Source of the DNA: Roseateles_C aquae
GTDB taxonomy: Bacteria > Pseudomonadota > Gammaproteobacteria > Burkholderiales > Burkholderiaceae_C
NCBI RefSeq assembly: GCF_032337115.1
Contig: NZ_JAVXZY010000006.1
Coordinates: forward strand, 186,001-250,000
Length of the DNA: 64,000 bases
Direction of reading: 5' to 3'
Within the stretch, counting starts at the first letter, position 1. Every line of letters begins with the position of its first letter. Shown piece by piece: positions 1 through 11,180 of the stretch. The position numbers and the translations under genes are program-made. The notes under the pieces were generated by a model. The model was not told the origin of the DNA and searched no databases. It saw nothing but the letters and a program-made list of their open reading frames with translations.

Positions 1-2319
<2,319 letters not shown>

Positions 2320-2338
2320 TCAAGGTCTGCAATGGCCT

Positions 2339-2764
2339 TCAGCCCGGCGCAGTGCCGTCTGACTGGGCTGACTGGTCTGCCTGTGCTGCGGCTCCGACCG
2401 GGTTTGGCGTCGCTGCCTGGGCGTCCAATTCACGCCAGAGCCGCCACAAGCGCATGCCGCTGCGCATGAGGCCCAGCCAACGCGACACGCCGGCCAAGGC
2501 CTCGCTACCCGCTGCGCCATCGCGACGCCGGGCCAGCCAGGTCAAGCCAGCCGCCAGCGCCCCGACCAGGCCCAAGGCTCCGGCCTGGCTCCCACGCCCG
2601 CCCAGCTGCCACAGCTGGCGCAGCGGCCCGAGCACACCGTTCAAGCGCTGCCAGCGCTGATCGACCGCATTCAATCCAGCGACCATCTCGGCGCGCAGCT
2701 CGGCATTGCGCAGCCGCAGTTCCAGCTGGCGCTGCAGCAGTTCGGCGCGTCGCTGCTCAAACAT
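2339..2764 (-). CDS. YqjK-like protein
   Basis: 141-residue protein. The N-terminus (RRAELLQRQLELRLRNAELRAEM) is a charged helical segment like that of YqjK-family proteins. It is followed by a short Ala/Gly/Leu-rich hydrophobic stretch near residues 60-80 (LGLVGALAAGLTWLARRR) and a basic/aromatic C-terminus. Its ATG shares one base with the stop codon of the upstream YqjE-like gene (TGATG), so the two are translationally coupled. In relatives these genes follow a DUF883/YqjD gene; here that gene lies 2.7 kb away. Function is unknown; a membrane or ribosome-associated stress role has been proposed for YqjD-type proteins. Confidence 0.75.
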   Translation of the reverse strand: MFEQRRAELLQRQLELRLRNAELRAEMVAGLNAVDQRWQRLNGVLGPLRQLWQLGGRGSQAGALGLVGALAAGLTWLARRRDGAAGSEALAGVSRWLGLMRSGMRLWRLWRELDAQAATPNPVGAAAQADQSAQSDGTAPG

Positions 2765-3186
2765 CAGCCCTCTCCCAGACTGGCACGATCTCGCGCCAGC
2801 TCTTCAAACGTCTTGGCAAAGGGGCTGCCCGTGCCCGCCATGGCGCGCTGAGCCCGTTGCCAGAGCGTCCAGGCCAGCAGCGCATAGATCAGGCCCAGCG
2901 CCAGGGCCGCGGCCCAGCGCCAGCCGGCCGGCACCAGCCAGACCAGGCCGAGACTGAGCATGGCCAGCGCCGCCGAGGCGAACAGGAGCAGCAAGGCCAG
3001 CCAGGCCAAGGACTCGAACCAGCGCAGCTTCTCGGCCTCCAATTCGGTGGCCAACAGTTCGGCCCGCAGGCTCAGCAGCTCCAGCCCCTTGGCGCCTAAT
3101 TGACGCAAGCCCGGCGTGGCCGCCGATGCGGCAGCGGCCGAGCCCTCGTCGGGGGACTGCGTGGAAGGCTCTGCGTCTGCGCTCAT
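2764..3186 (-). CDS. YqjE / phage-holin-family membrane protein
   Basis: 140 residues with two strongly hydrophobic segments: roughly residues 60-85 (WLALLLLFASAALAMLSLGLVWLV) and 90-110 (AAALALGLIYALLAWTLW). An amphipathic N-terminal helix (LELLSLRAELLATELEAEK) precedes them. This is the layout of the actinobacterial holin III / YqjE family, an integral inner-membrane protein of unclear function and not evidence of a prophage. The ATG at 3186 (MSADAEPS) was chosen because the frame upstream lacks family character. It is the first gene of a two-gene operon with the YqjK-like gene. Confidence 0.75.
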   Translation of the reverse strand: MSADAEPSTQSPDEGSAAAASAATPGLRQLGAKGLELLSLRAELLATELEAEKLRWFESLAWLALLLLFASAALAMLSLGLVWLVPAGWRWAAALALGLIYALLAWTLWQRAQRAMAGTGSPFAKTFEELARDRASLGEG

Positions 3187-3551
3187 GGGCCCGTTTCTTA
3201 ATCTTGCCGTCAGCCATTGTGCGCCCCATGCGACGGCGGGCCTCAATAAGCGTCGCAAATACGCTGCACCTGGGCGGCCAGGAAGCGCAGACAAACCCTG
3301 AGCCTGGTGGCAGGCCTGAGGGGCAAAGCAGCGATCTACACCGCTCCACAACGCTTGATCGCCCATTCAGGGTCGCCGCTTTGATGGACATTTAGGCATA
3401 GACTGAATGCCCATCGCACAATCAGCCCCATGAGCGCCGTTTTGAGTCCATGCTGTAGACAACGCGTATCGCGTGTAAGCTCACGCCTGGACCGCACGTG
3501 CTTGAACGGCCACCCTGATATCGCCTGACCCCGTCGCACAGGAATTGCTTC
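3187..3551. other. Intergenic region between yqjE-like and REC-EAL genes
   Basis: 365 bases between divergent genes. No tRNA, ORF with coding character or clear terminator was seen. It should hold both promoters but no convincing -35/-10 pair could be picked by eye. A Shine-Dalgarno-like AGGAA lies 8 bases before the ATG at 3552. Confidence 0.4.
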
Positions 3552-5810
3552 ATGCCTGAGACCCCCAGCCTGGCAGACTCCAGCGTCGAGCACGACGACG
3601 ACGACTTGCTGCAATTCCTTGATGGCCCCGAGCACCACGATGACGAGGCCGCCGATCTAGGACGCCAACCCTGGCGCATCCTCATCGTCGATGACGATGC
3701 CGATGTGCACAAGGCCACCGAGCTGGCCATGCAAGGCCTGCTGGTCGAGGGCCAACCTTTGGCCTTCCTGCACGCCAATTCGGCCGCCGCTGCACGCACC
3801 ATGCTGGCCAGCGAGCCCGACCTTGCCGTTGTGCTGCTCGATGTGGTGATGGAATCTGAAGACGCTGGCTTGCAGCTGGTGCGCTTCATCCGTGATGAAC
3901 TGCGGTTGCGCGCCGTGCGCATCGTGCTGCGTACCGGCCAGCCTGGCTATGCCCCCGAGATCGAGACGGTGCAGGCCTATGACATCAACGACTACAAGAC
4001 CAAGTCCGAGCTGACCCGCACGCGGCTGTACACCGTGCTGACCGCCGCGATCCGCTCTTACCGGCAGATCCGCGCGCTGGAAACCAATCGCAAGGGCCTG
4101 GAGTTGATTGTCGAGGCCAGCACCGAGCTGAGCCGCCTGCGCGGCCTGCATCGTTTCGCCGAAGGCGTGGTCACCCAGCTCTGCGCGCTGCTGGGCATAT
4201 TGCCCGAAGGCCTGGTCTGCGCCCAGGTCAGCGGCGACACCGAGGATCAGGCCCGCATCGTCGCGGCTGCCGGCCAGTACAGCGGCCTGATCAACGCGCC
4301 GCTGGGCGGCGTGCAGGTGCAGCGGGTGCGCAAGCTGCTTGAGCGCTGCCTGGTCGAGAAGCGCAGCATCTACGATGAAGGCACTTGCATGTACTTCGGC
4401 CTGTCCAATGGGCGGGCCATGGCGGCGCTGGTCGATGTCGGCCGGCCGCTCGATGGTCTGGATCAGCAGTTGCTGCAGGCCTTCTGTTCCAACATCGTCG
4501 TTGGCTTCGAGAACGTGGTGCTCTACGGGCAGTTGCTCGACCACGCCTACAACGACCAGCTGCTGCATCTGCCCAACCGCACCCGCTTCATCGAGCTGCT
4601 GGAGCAGAACCTGAAGAAGCCCGAGGGCATCACGCTGGCGTTGATCGACCTCGACGACTTCGCCGAGATCAACGACGCCTTCGGCCACCGCTTTGGCGAC
4701 CAGGTGCTGCGCGCCGTGGTCGTGCGCCTGGCCGATCAGCTCGGCTTCAACACCTCGATGGCGCGCGTATCGGCCGATGCCTTTGGCCTGCTGGGCCCGG
4801 AGGATCTGGTCAACGCCGATTCCATCCACGCCGCCTTTGCCGAGCCTTTCATCGTCGCCGGCGAGCGGCTGCAGCTCTCGGCTACGACCGGTCTGGTGCG
4901 CCTGGCCGAGTCCAGCTCGGTCGGTTCCGAGTTGCTGCTCGATGCCCAGATCGCACTGAAGCGGGCCAAGCAGCAGCATCGCGGTTCCTCGCAATACTTC
5001 TCCTCGGCGATGGGCGTCGATGCGCGCGAGCGCTTCAAGCTGCTCAAGGGCCTGCGCGCCAGCTTCGAGGAAAAACGCCTGTTCGTGGTCTACCAGCCGC
5101 AGGTCGATCTGCCCACCGGCCGGCCGATCGCTGCCGAGGCACTGCTGCGCTGGCGCACCGCCGAGGGTCAGTTCGTGCCGCCGGATCAGTTCATTCCGCT
5201 GGCCGAGCAATCCGGGCTGATCGTCAGCATTGGCGAGTTCGTGCTGCGCAGCTCGCTGCACCAGCTGCGCCGCCTGCTCGACCAGGGCCATAGCGACTTC
5301 CGCATCGCCGTCAACATCTCGATGGCGCAGTTCCGCCACCCGGAGTTCATCACCACGCTGTGCTCGGCGTTGGCTGATGCCGGGGTGTCCGGCAACAGCC
5401 TGGAACTGGAAATCACCGAATCGATGGCGATGGAAGACATCGATATGGTGCTGCGCGTGCTGGCGGAAATCCGCAACACCGGCGCCACCGTCGCCATTGA
5501 CGACTTCGGCACCGGCTTCTCCTCGCTGAGCCAGCTGCGCCAGCTGCAGGTTGAGCGGCTGAAGATCGACCGCGCCTTCGTTCGCGAAGCGCAGAACTCC
5601 AGCGCCGGCTCGACGATTGCGCAGATGGTGGTCAATCTCGGTTGCGGCCTGGGCATGCGCGTCATTGCCGAGGGCATCGAAACCGAAGAGCAGCGCCAGC
5701 AGCTGTTGGCGCTGGGCTGCCATGAAGGCCAGGGCTATCTGTTCGCCCGGCCGATGCCGGCCGAGGATCTGGAGCGCTGGCTGATGGAGAAGCGCCCCGC
5801 CTCAGCCTGA
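3552..5810 (+). CDS. REC-DUF3369-degenerate GGDEF-EAL response regulator (c-di-GMP phosphodiesterase)
   Basis: 752 residues. A receiver domain spans about 42-165 with the acidic pocket in ILIVDDDAD and phospho-acceptor D97 in LLDVVME. A DUF3369-type sensor segment follows (about 170-335), then GGDEF (about 345-490) and EAL (about 500-745). The GGDEF signature is replaced by SADAF (VSADAFGLLG), so cyclase activity is unlikely. The EAL domain keeps EALLRW, LEITES, DDFGTGFSS, LKIDRAFV, AEGIE and EGQGYLF, so it should hydrolyse c-di-GMP. The degenerate GGDEF may bind GTP as an allosteric input, as known for some homologues. No kinase gene is adjacent. Confidence 0.93.
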   Translation: MPETPSLADSSVEHDDDDLLQFLDGPEHHDDEAADLGRQPWRILIVDDDADVHKATELAMQGLLVEGQPLAFLHANSAAAARTMLASEPDLAVVLLDVVMESEDAGLQLVRFIRDELRLRAVRIVLRTGQPGYAPEIETVQAYDINDYKTKSELTRTRLYTVLTAAIRSYRQIRALETNRKGLELIVEASTELSRLRGLHRFAEGVVTQLCALLGILPEGLVCAQVSGDTEDQARIVAAAGQYSGLINAPLGGVQVQRVRKLLERCLVEKRSIYDEGTCMYFGLSNGRAMAALVDVGRPLDGLDQQLLQAFCSNIVVGFENVVLYGQLLDHAYNDQLLHLPNRTRFIELLEQNLKKPEGITLALIDLDDFAEINDAFGHRFGDQVLRAVVVRLADQLGFNTSMARVSADAFGLLGPEDLVNADSIHAAFAEPFIVAGERLQLSATTGLVRLAESSSVGSELLLDAQIALKRAKQQHRGSSQYFSSAMGVDARERFKLLKGLRASFEEKRLFVVYQPQVDLPTGRPIAAEALLRWRTAEGQFVPPDQFIPLAEQSGLIVSIGEFVLRSSLHQLRRLLDQGHSDFRIAVNISMAQFRHPEFITTLCSALADAGVSGNSLELEITESMAMEDIDMVLRVLAEIRNTGATVAIDDFGTGFSSLSQLRQLQVERLKIDRAFVREAQNSSAGSTIAQMVVNLGCGLGMRVIAEGIETEEQRQQLLALGCHEGQGYLFARPMPAEDLERWLMEKRPASA

Positions 5811-5860
5811 GGCCGGGCCGGGCGGCGCCGGTTCAAGGGCGCCGCTTCAAGATGGCCGGC

Positions 5861-6160
5861 TCAACGCCGCGCGATCAACATGCCCAGCAGCAGGCCGATG
5901 CCAGCGGCCACACCGATGGCCTGCCAGGGCTTTTCGTGCACATAGGCATCGGCCGCCTTGGCTTTTTCGCGCGCGGCATCCTGCAACTCGTGCAGCCCGC
6001 GGCGGGCGCGATCCAGGCTGGCCTGCACCTTGGCGCGCAATTCGGCAGCCCCCTCGCCGGCCTGGCCGGCCGTGGCCTTGAGCAGCGATTCAGCCTCGGC
6101 GACGACAGCATGCAGATCGCTGATCAGGCGCTCCTTCTGGGCTTGGCTCAGTTCAGACAT
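5861..6160 (-). CDS. DUF883 (YqjD/ElaB) family protein
   Basis: 99 residues. It has a helical, charged N-terminus (SELSQAQKERLISDLHAVV) and the family's hallmark C-terminal segment EKPWQAIGVAAGIGLLLGML, a glycine-rich tail-anchor helix. Three ATG codons lie in tandem (6166, 6163, 6160). The GGGGAG ribosome site at 6172-6167 abuts the first and leaves six bases before the third, so the third was chosen. YqjD of E. coli is an inner-membrane, ribosome-associated protein. It usually heads an operon with YqjE- and YqjK-like genes, which here lie beyond the EAL gene. Confidence 0.88.
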   Translation of the reverse strand: MSELSQAQKERLISDLHAVVAEAESLLKATAGQAGEGAAELRAKVQASLDRARRGLHELQDAAREKAKAADAYVHEKPWQAIGVAAGIGLLLGMLIARR

Positions 6161-6240
6161 CATCATCTCCCCGCGTGGTTGGTGGGGTTCTGTTTTACAC
6201 CTGTTGCGCCGAGTACGCCATCTGCGGGCTCAAGGGCCGT

Positions 6241-6942
6241 TCAAACGGCCAGCGAGCGCACCTGCTGCAGCCGCTCGGGCAGGCCGGCCCGCACCGGCAA
6301 CCACTGGCCGGCGGAGAGCCGTTCGTAGCGCCTGAAGCCGCAGAGCCGGCCGCCGGCCTGATGCAGATCCGGCCCGTCCATCAGTTGCAGATGCAGATGC
6401 GGCATGCTGCTCTGGCCGGAATTTCCCACCGCCGCCATTTCATCGCCCGGATTGACGCTGTCGCCGACCCGCAGCCGCAGCGAACCTTCGCGCAGATGGG
6501 CACACAGCAGGTAGCCGACCGCCGAACGCAGCAGCAGGTAGTTGCCGACCAGCGGCCGCCAGTCTGCGCCGCTTGGCCGCGCCGGCCAGAAGCGCTCACG
6601 CAGCGCCTGCCAGGGCTGATGCACGCGCAGATGGTCGGGCCAGCCCTCGCCCACCGCCACCACATCGCCGGCCAACGGCGCCAGCACCGGCTGTTCCCAG
6701 GCCAGGAAGTCGCGCGCCTGCACGCCGCCAAAAGCGGCGCGCCAGGGGCTGGCGCGATGCGGCTGTACCAGCTCGTCGTCCAGTCGGACAAAGTCGTAGG
6801 CATAGCGCTGGCCGTAGCGATCCACACCGTGGCTGGGCACGCATTCGGCCGGTGTGCGCCAGGCCGCCCAGGCGCCTCGCAAAGGCAGCTCCAGCCAGCT
6901 GATGGCCGCACCCTGGTGTTCCCGCCGATCGAGTTCCGACAT
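6241..6942 (-). CDS. M23 family metallopeptidase
   Basis: 233 residues. M23 peptidases are zinc enzymes that cut peptidoglycan cross-bridges, or inactive relatives acting as activators. The first metal-ligand region is HGVDRYGQRYAYDF and the second is MPHLHLQLMD, matching the family's H-x(3)-D and HxH. The intervening LRVGDSVNPGDEMAAVGNSG is the usual hairpin before HxH. No signal peptide is evident, unlike many cell-wall members, so location is uncertain. ATG 6942 has CAGGAG five bases upstream. Confidence 0.85.
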   Translation of the reverse strand: MSELDRREHQGAAISWLELPLRGAWAAWRTPAECVPSHGVDRYGQRYAYDFVRLDDELVQPHRASPWRAAFGGVQARDFLAWEQPVLAPLAGDVVAVGEGWPDHLRVHQPWQALRERFWPARPSGADWRPLVGNYLLLRSAVGYLLCAHLREGSLRLRVGDSVNPGDEMAAVGNSGQSSMPHLHLQLMDGPDLHQAGGRLCGFRRYERLSAGQWLPVRAGLPERLQQVRSLAV

Positions 6943-7025
6943 CCATGCTCCTGAACGCCTCGCGAACAACTCGCGGCGTGGCGGCTCAGTCTAGCCAGCG
7001 ATCGTGCCAATAACGTGACAGCTAC

Positions 7026-7733
7026 TCAGCCAAGGTCCAGGCGATAGCCCTGGCCGTAGACGGCGCTGATGAGATCCTGCGCCGGTTCCAGCGCCGCCAG
7101 CTTGCGGCGGATGTTCTTCACATGGCTGTCGATGACGCGATCACTGACATCGCGAAAGTCCTCGTGCAGCTGTTCGAGCAGCTGGGCACGCGAGAACACC
7201 CGGCCCGGCTGAGCCAGCATCAGGCGCAGCAAGCGGAATTCCAGCGGTGTCAGCGGCAGCTGGCGATCACCGTGAAAAAGGCGAAGTCCAGCATCGTCAA
7301 TGCAGAAGGGTCCGACCGTGATGCGCTCAGCGGCCTGCAGCCCCGGCAGACGCCCTTCGGCGCGGCGCAGCAGCGCGCGCACCCGGGCCACCACCTCGCG
7401 CGGGCTGTAGGGTTTGCAAAGATAGTCGTCGGCGCCCAGTTCCAGCCCCAGCAGCCTGTCCAGCTCATCGACGCGGGCGCTCAACATCAGGATGGGCAGC
7501 GCCGAGAACTGGCGCACCTGGCGGCACAGCTCCAGGCCATCCATGCCCGGCAGCATCAGGTCCAGCAGCAGCACGGCCGGCGGCTGCGCCCGAATCGCCG
7601 CCAGGGCCTGCTGGCCGTCGCCCAGGCTGCTGGCTACATAGCCGGCCGCATGCAGGTAGTCGCACAGCAGACTGGCCAGCTTGGGTTCATCCTCGACCAC
7701 CAGCACATGGCGGCGCCCATCGTTTGCCGTCAT
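7026..7733 (-). CDS. OmpR/PhoB-family response regulator (BaeR-like)
   Basis: 235 residues. The receiver domain has VLVVEDEPKLASLL, phospho-acceptor Asp in LLLDLMLPG and Lys in ADDYLCKPY. The C-terminal winged-helix domain has LTPLEFRLLRLML and VIDSHVKNIRRKL, ending GQGYRLDLG. It overlaps the end of the upstream histidine kinase gene by four bases (ATGA), so the pair is co-translated with the kinase first. The likely target is the divergent Spy-like/cytochrome peroxidase operon starting at 9350, by analogy with Cpx/Bae systems; this is inference. Confidence 0.93.
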   Translation of the reverse strand: MTANDGRRHVLVVEDEPKLASLLCDYLHAAGYVASSLGDGQQALAAIRAQPPAVLLLDLMLPGMDGLELCRQVRQFSALPILMLSARVDELDRLLGLELGADDYLCKPYSPREVVARVRALLRRAEGRLPGLQAAERITVGPFCIDDAGLRLFHGDRQLPLTPLEFRLLRLMLAQPGRVFSRAQLLEQLHEDFRDVSDRVIDSHVKNIRRKLAALEPAQDLISAVYGQGYRLDLG

Positions 7734-9226
7734 CGCATGGCCTCCGGGGGATGGATGGGCAGCTCCAGCCTGAGCCTCAAGCCGCCCAGGCTTGAGGCCT
7801 CAGCGCTCAGGCGGCCGCCGTGGCTGCGCGCCAGCGCCAGCGCAATCGTCAGGCCCAGGCCGCTGCCGCCCGAGGCGCGGCTGCGCGAGGCCTCGGCCCG
7901 ATACAAGGGCTCGAAGACCTGGGCCAGCGCGGCTGGCGGCAGGCCCGGCGCGCTGTCTTCCACATCGATGATCAGCATCGCCCCCAGCCGCCGCGCGCGC
8001 AGCACGATCTGGCCCGGTGCATCGGTGTAGCGCAGGCTGTTCTCGAGCAGATTGGCCAGTAACTGGCCGATGCGATCGGCATCCCAGCGTACCGGCGGCA
8101 GCTCGGCGGGCAGGTCCAGCTGCAGACGAAGGCCGGCCGCACGCGCCCGCTCCTGAACCCGTTCGGCAGCCGCCTCGATCAAGGCCTGAGGCTGCAGCTC
8201 GGCAAAGCGGCAGGGCAGGCTGCGCAAGTCCGAGCAGGCCAGCGTATGGAAATCATCAATCAGCCGCGACAGCCGGCGTACCTCGTCCTGCAGCGATTGC
8301 AACGCGCGCCGGTCCCAGGGGCGTACGCCATCGGCCAGCGCCTCGAGCTCGCCGCGCAGCACCGCCAGCGGCGTGCGCAGCTCGTGCGAGAGCTGGGCGA
8401 TCCAATGCCGCCGGCCCGATTCCAGCCGCTGCAGCGAGGCCGCCATCGCGTTCAGGTCCTGGGTCAGCTCGGCCAGCTCGTCATCGCGCTCGCCCTGGGC
8501 AATGCGCACCTCGAACTCACCATGTGCCATGCGCCGCGCCGCGGCCTGCGCCTGCTGCAAGGGCCGCACCCAGCGCCGTGCCAGCAATCGGGCTGCCACC
8601 AAGGCCAGCAGCAGCAGGGCCAGGGCCACGCCGCCAATGCCCAGGTATTGGCGCCGCAGAAAGCGTGCGTCAACACCCTCGGCGCCGCCCACGCGTTCAG
8701 CCAGACGCAGCAGCGCCAGCTCGCGGCCTTCGATCTTCAAGGCCCGGGTCTGCCCGGGCAGGTAGAACATCTCGCGCCGCCCGGCCAAGAGCTGGCCATC
8801 CAGGCTCAGCAGCAACAGGCGCGGCCCCCAGTTCGCCGCATCGCGCGGCGGTCGCGGCGGCGGCGGTGGCTGATCGCGGCGAAGGCCACGCGGTGGCCGC
8901 GGCAGGGCGGCAGGCTCGGCACCATCCGGCGGATCGGCCGGCTCGTCCAAAGCCCAGCCGGGCTGACGCTGCGGCCGCGGCGCCGTCGCATCCACCCAGG
9001 CATGCAGACGCTCGCGCAGATCCCCATCGGGCAGGCCGCCATGGCGACGCAAATCGTTCTCGGCCACCAGCATCACCCGATCGAGAAACTGGGCGTCCTG
9101 GGCCCGCAGGTATTCGCTGAAGCCCGAGCGCAGATTCCAGGCCACCAGCCCGCCCATCGCCACCACCGCCAGCGCCACGGTGCCCAGCAGCAATGCAGAT
9201 ATCTGATGGACCAGTCGGAAACGCAT
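7730..9226 (-). CDS. Sensor histidine kinase with proline-rich periplasmic domain
   Basis: 498 residues. The first membrane segment is at about 10-30. The periplasmic region, about 31-190, contains a Pro/Arg-rich stretch (PRPPRGLRR and QPPPPPRPPR). The second membrane segment (GGVALALLLLALVAARLL) is followed by HAMP, HisKA with phospho-acceptor His in QLSHELRTPLAVLRGELE, and HATPase_c with NLLENSLRYTDAPG and GGSGLGLTIALALARSHGG. It resembles BaeS-type envelope-stress kinases. It is divergent from the Spy/CpxP-like gene, which has its own polyproline tract. Confidence 0.92.
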   Translation of the reverse strand: MRFRLVHQISALLLGTVALAVVAMGGLVAWNLRSGFSEYLRAQDAQFLDRVMLVAENDLRRHGGLPDGDLRERLHAWVDATAPRPQRQPGWALDEPADPPDGAEPAALPRPPRGLRRDQPPPPPRPPRDAANWGPRLLLLSLDGQLLAGRREMFYLPGQTRALKIEGRELALLRLAERVGGAEGVDARFLRRQYLGIGGVALALLLLALVAARLLARRWVRPLQQAQAAARRMAHGEFEVRIAQGERDDELAELTQDLNAMAASLQRLESGRRHWIAQLSHELRTPLAVLRGELEALADGVRPWDRRALQSLQDEVRRLSRLIDDFHTLACSDLRSLPCRFAELQPQALIEAAAERVQERARAAGLRLQLDLPAELPPVRWDADRIGQLLANLLENSLRYTDAPGQIVLRARRLGAMLIIDVEDSAPGLPPAALAQVFEPLYRAEASRSRASGGSGLGLTIALALARSHGGRLSAEASSLGGLRLRLELPIHPPEAMR

Positions 9227-9349
9227 AGGCGCCGATCTTAGTCAGACACGCCGATACAAATGTGGAGAGCTTCTCCACAGTTCCTCCATCGTCGCTGCGC
9301 CTTCCGCGCTCAAGCTGGGCCCAACGTCAACTCAAGCCCAGGAGCTGCC

Positions 9350-9817
9350 ATGGTCCGACATCTTCTCCCCGCCCTGCTGTTCATCACGCTGCTGCATCCA
9401 CCCGCCAGCCACGCTGCGCCGCCCGCACGGGACTGCCCCCAGGCGGCCGCGGGCCAGCGCCCGCCACCACCGCCACCACCGCCACCACCGCCACCCGAAG
9501 CCCCACCAGCGCCTGATGCGGCGCAGCGGCAGCAAAGACTGCAACAGGCCTTGGGCCTCAGTGCCGACAAGGCGGCGCAGGTCGATCAGCTCCTCCATGA
9601 AGGCCATCAACGCGAGATGCAGGACAGGCGCCAGTCCCATGAGCAAGTGCGCGAACAAACCCGCAAGGCCCTGGCCGCACTGCTCAGCGCCGAACAGCTG
9701 ACGAAGCTGGAGCAGTTGCCGCGCCCGCCTCGCCCGCCCGAACCCGGTCATGCGCGCCAAGAACCTGCGGCGCCTATGCAAGCCGGCTGCGCGCGCGGCC
9801 CTGCCCCCAAGCCTTGA
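9350..9817 (+). CDS. Spy/CpxP-like periplasmic protein with polyproline tract
   Basis: 155 residues. A signal peptide (VRHLLPALLFITLLHPPASHAA) is followed by a single Cys at about 29, then twelve consecutive prolines at residues 38-49. The helical region LQQALGLSADKAAQVDQLLHEGHQREMQDRRQ and later EQTRKALAALLSAEQLTKLEQL matches the LTxxQ-type helical pattern of Spy/CpxP chaperone or periplasmic-sensor proteins. The start at 9350 has AGGAG five bases before it; an earlier in-frame ATG at 9260 would bury the signal peptide. The next gene begins 13 bases downstream with an almost identical ribosome site. The long proline run implies need for EF-P. Confidence 0.78.
   Translation: MVRHLLPALLFITLLHPPASHAAPPARDCPQAAAGQRPPPPPPPPPPPPEAPPAPDAAQRQQRLQQALGLSADKAAQVDQLLHEGHQREMQDRRQSHEQVREQTRKALAALLSAEQLTKLEQLPRPPRPPEPGHARQEPAAPMQAGCARGPAPKP
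9461..9496 (+). repeat. 9-bp tandem repeat coding polyproline
   Basis: Four consecutive copies of CCGCCACC(A/C) within the Spy-like gene. Each unit adds three prolines, so gain or loss of units keeps the frame. Confidence 0.9.
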
Positions 9818-9830
9818 TCAAGGAGCTGCC

Positions 9831-11171
9831 ATGACGATCCCCTTCACCACGACAGCCGCGCCCGCAAGCCATACGCCTCGCGCGCAGCAACTCGCCCTTG
9901 GCGTGCTCGGCGCCCTGCTCGTTCTGCTCAGCGCCTGCGGCGGCGGTCGCACAGAGAGCACGGGTACACAGGCCAGCACGGCGGCGCCCGATGCCAGCAT
10001 CGCCGCGCTGCGCCCGCCGCCCCCTGCCCCACCCGCTCCGGCTCCTGCGCCGTCTGCCGTCACCGTGGCCAGCGTGGGCGACAAGCTGTTCCACGATCGC
10101 AGCCTCTCCGGCAGCGGCCGCCAGGCCTGCGCCAGCTGCCATGTGGCCAGCCAGGCCCATAGCGACGCGCCCGGCGGCTTCCTGCCACTGGGCGGCGTGA
10201 ACCTGGACAAGCAGGGCCTGCGCAGCACACCGAGCGCCCGCTATCTCGATCAGGCGGGCGCCTTCCGCATCGACCCGCAGGGCAACCCCCATGGCGGCCT
10301 GTTCTGGGACGGCCGCGCCAACGACCGCGTCGCCCAGGCACGCGGCCCCTTGTTCAACAGCAGCGAGATGGCCAATGAAAGCGTGGCCGCCTACGCCGCC
10401 CGGCTGCGCGCCACGCCCTATCTGGCCGAGCTGCTGCGCGTCAGCAATCTGCCCGCCAGCGCCAGCGACGAGCAACTGCTGCAGGCCTCGCTGCAGGCCT
10501 TGGCCGGCTACCAGGCGCAGTCCACCGACTTCCATCCCTTCACCAGCAAGTTCGATGCGGTGCAGGACGGCAAGGCCAGCTTCACCGCCCAGGAAGCGCG
10601 CGGCCTGGCCGTGTTCAACGACCCGCAGCGCGGCAACTGCGCGGTGTGCCACAGCAGCACGCCGCCGGCCAACGCGGGCGCCAATGGCGGCGGCGCCGGC
10701 GTGCGCGCCCTGTTCACCAACCAACGCTACTTCGCACTCGGCGTGCCGCGCAACCAGAGCGATGCGACCCAGGACCCGGCCTTCTTCGACCTGGGTCTGT
10801 GCGGCCCGCAGCGCAGCGATCTGGCCACGCAGACCAGCCTGTGCGGCAAGTTCCGCGTGCCCAGCCTGCGCAATGTGGCACTGACGGCGCCCTACTTCCA
10901 CAACGGCCGCTTCAACACGCTGGACGAGGTGGTGGCCTTCTACGCGACACGCGACCTCGACCCGGCGCGCTGGTACCCGGTCGTCAACGGCCAGGTGCAG
11001 CGCTACAACGACCTGCCGGCGCCATACCAGGCCAATGTCCACCGCGGTGCGCCATTCAACCGGCGAGCCAATCAGGGGCCGGCCTTCAACGCCCAGGACA
11101 GTGCCGATCTGGTGGCCTTCTTGAAAACACTGAGTGACGGCTACCTCGTCAGCAGCAATCCAACTCAATAA
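9831..11171 (+). CDS. Di-heme cytochrome c peroxidase-family lipoprotein
   Basis: 446 residues. A lipoprotein signal peptide ends in LLSAC (Cys about 38), followed by an Ala/Pro-rich linker. Two c-type heme sites are visible: CASCH about residue 101 and CAVCH about residue 270. The arrangement, with GGLFWDGRA and LRNVALTAPYFHNG motifs, matches the CcpA/MauG di-heme peroxidase family, periplasmic enzymes that reduce H2O2 or oxidise protein residues. ATG 9831 has AAGGAG upstream. It is co-transcribed with the Spy-like gene, suggesting an envelope-stress operon under the adjacent two-component pair. Confidence 0.9.
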   Translation: MTIPFTTTAAPASHTPRAQQLALGVLGALLVLLSACGGGRTESTGTQASTAAPDASIAALRPPPPAPPAPAPAPSAVTVASVGDKLFHDRSLSGSGRQACASCHVASQAHSDAPGGFLPLGGVNLDKQGLRSTPSARYLDQAGAFRIDPQGNPHGGLFWDGRANDRVAQARGPLFNSSEMANESVAAYAARLRATPYLAELLRVSNLPASASDEQLLQASLQALAGYQAQSTDFHPFTSKFDAVQDGKASFTAQEARGLAVFNDPQRGNCAVCHSSTPPANAGANGGGAGVRALFTNQRYFALGVPRNQSDATQDPAFFDLGLCGPQRSDLATQTSLCGKFRVPSLRNVALTAPYFHNGRFNTLDEVVAFYATRDLDPARWYPVVNGQVQRYNDLPAPYQANVHRGAPFNRRANQGPAFNAQDSADLVAFLKTLSDGYLVSSNPTQ

Positions 11172-11180
11172 CGCCGATTT

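Noticed and set aside
2764..3186. Holin-family gene as a sign of prophage
   Set aside because: The family name is historical; context with YqjK- and DUF883-type genes and no phage genes nearby shows a chromosomal YqjE-type protein.
3657..5723. 688-codon open frame on the minus strand opposite the REC-EAL gene
   Set aside because: Composition is Gln/His/Asp/Leu-rich as expected for an antisense frame of a high-GC gene. No domain is seen, and the plus-strand frame has all expected motifs.
9461..9496. Possible CRISPR-like repeat array
   Set aside because: The units are 9 bp with no spacers and encode a polyproline run.
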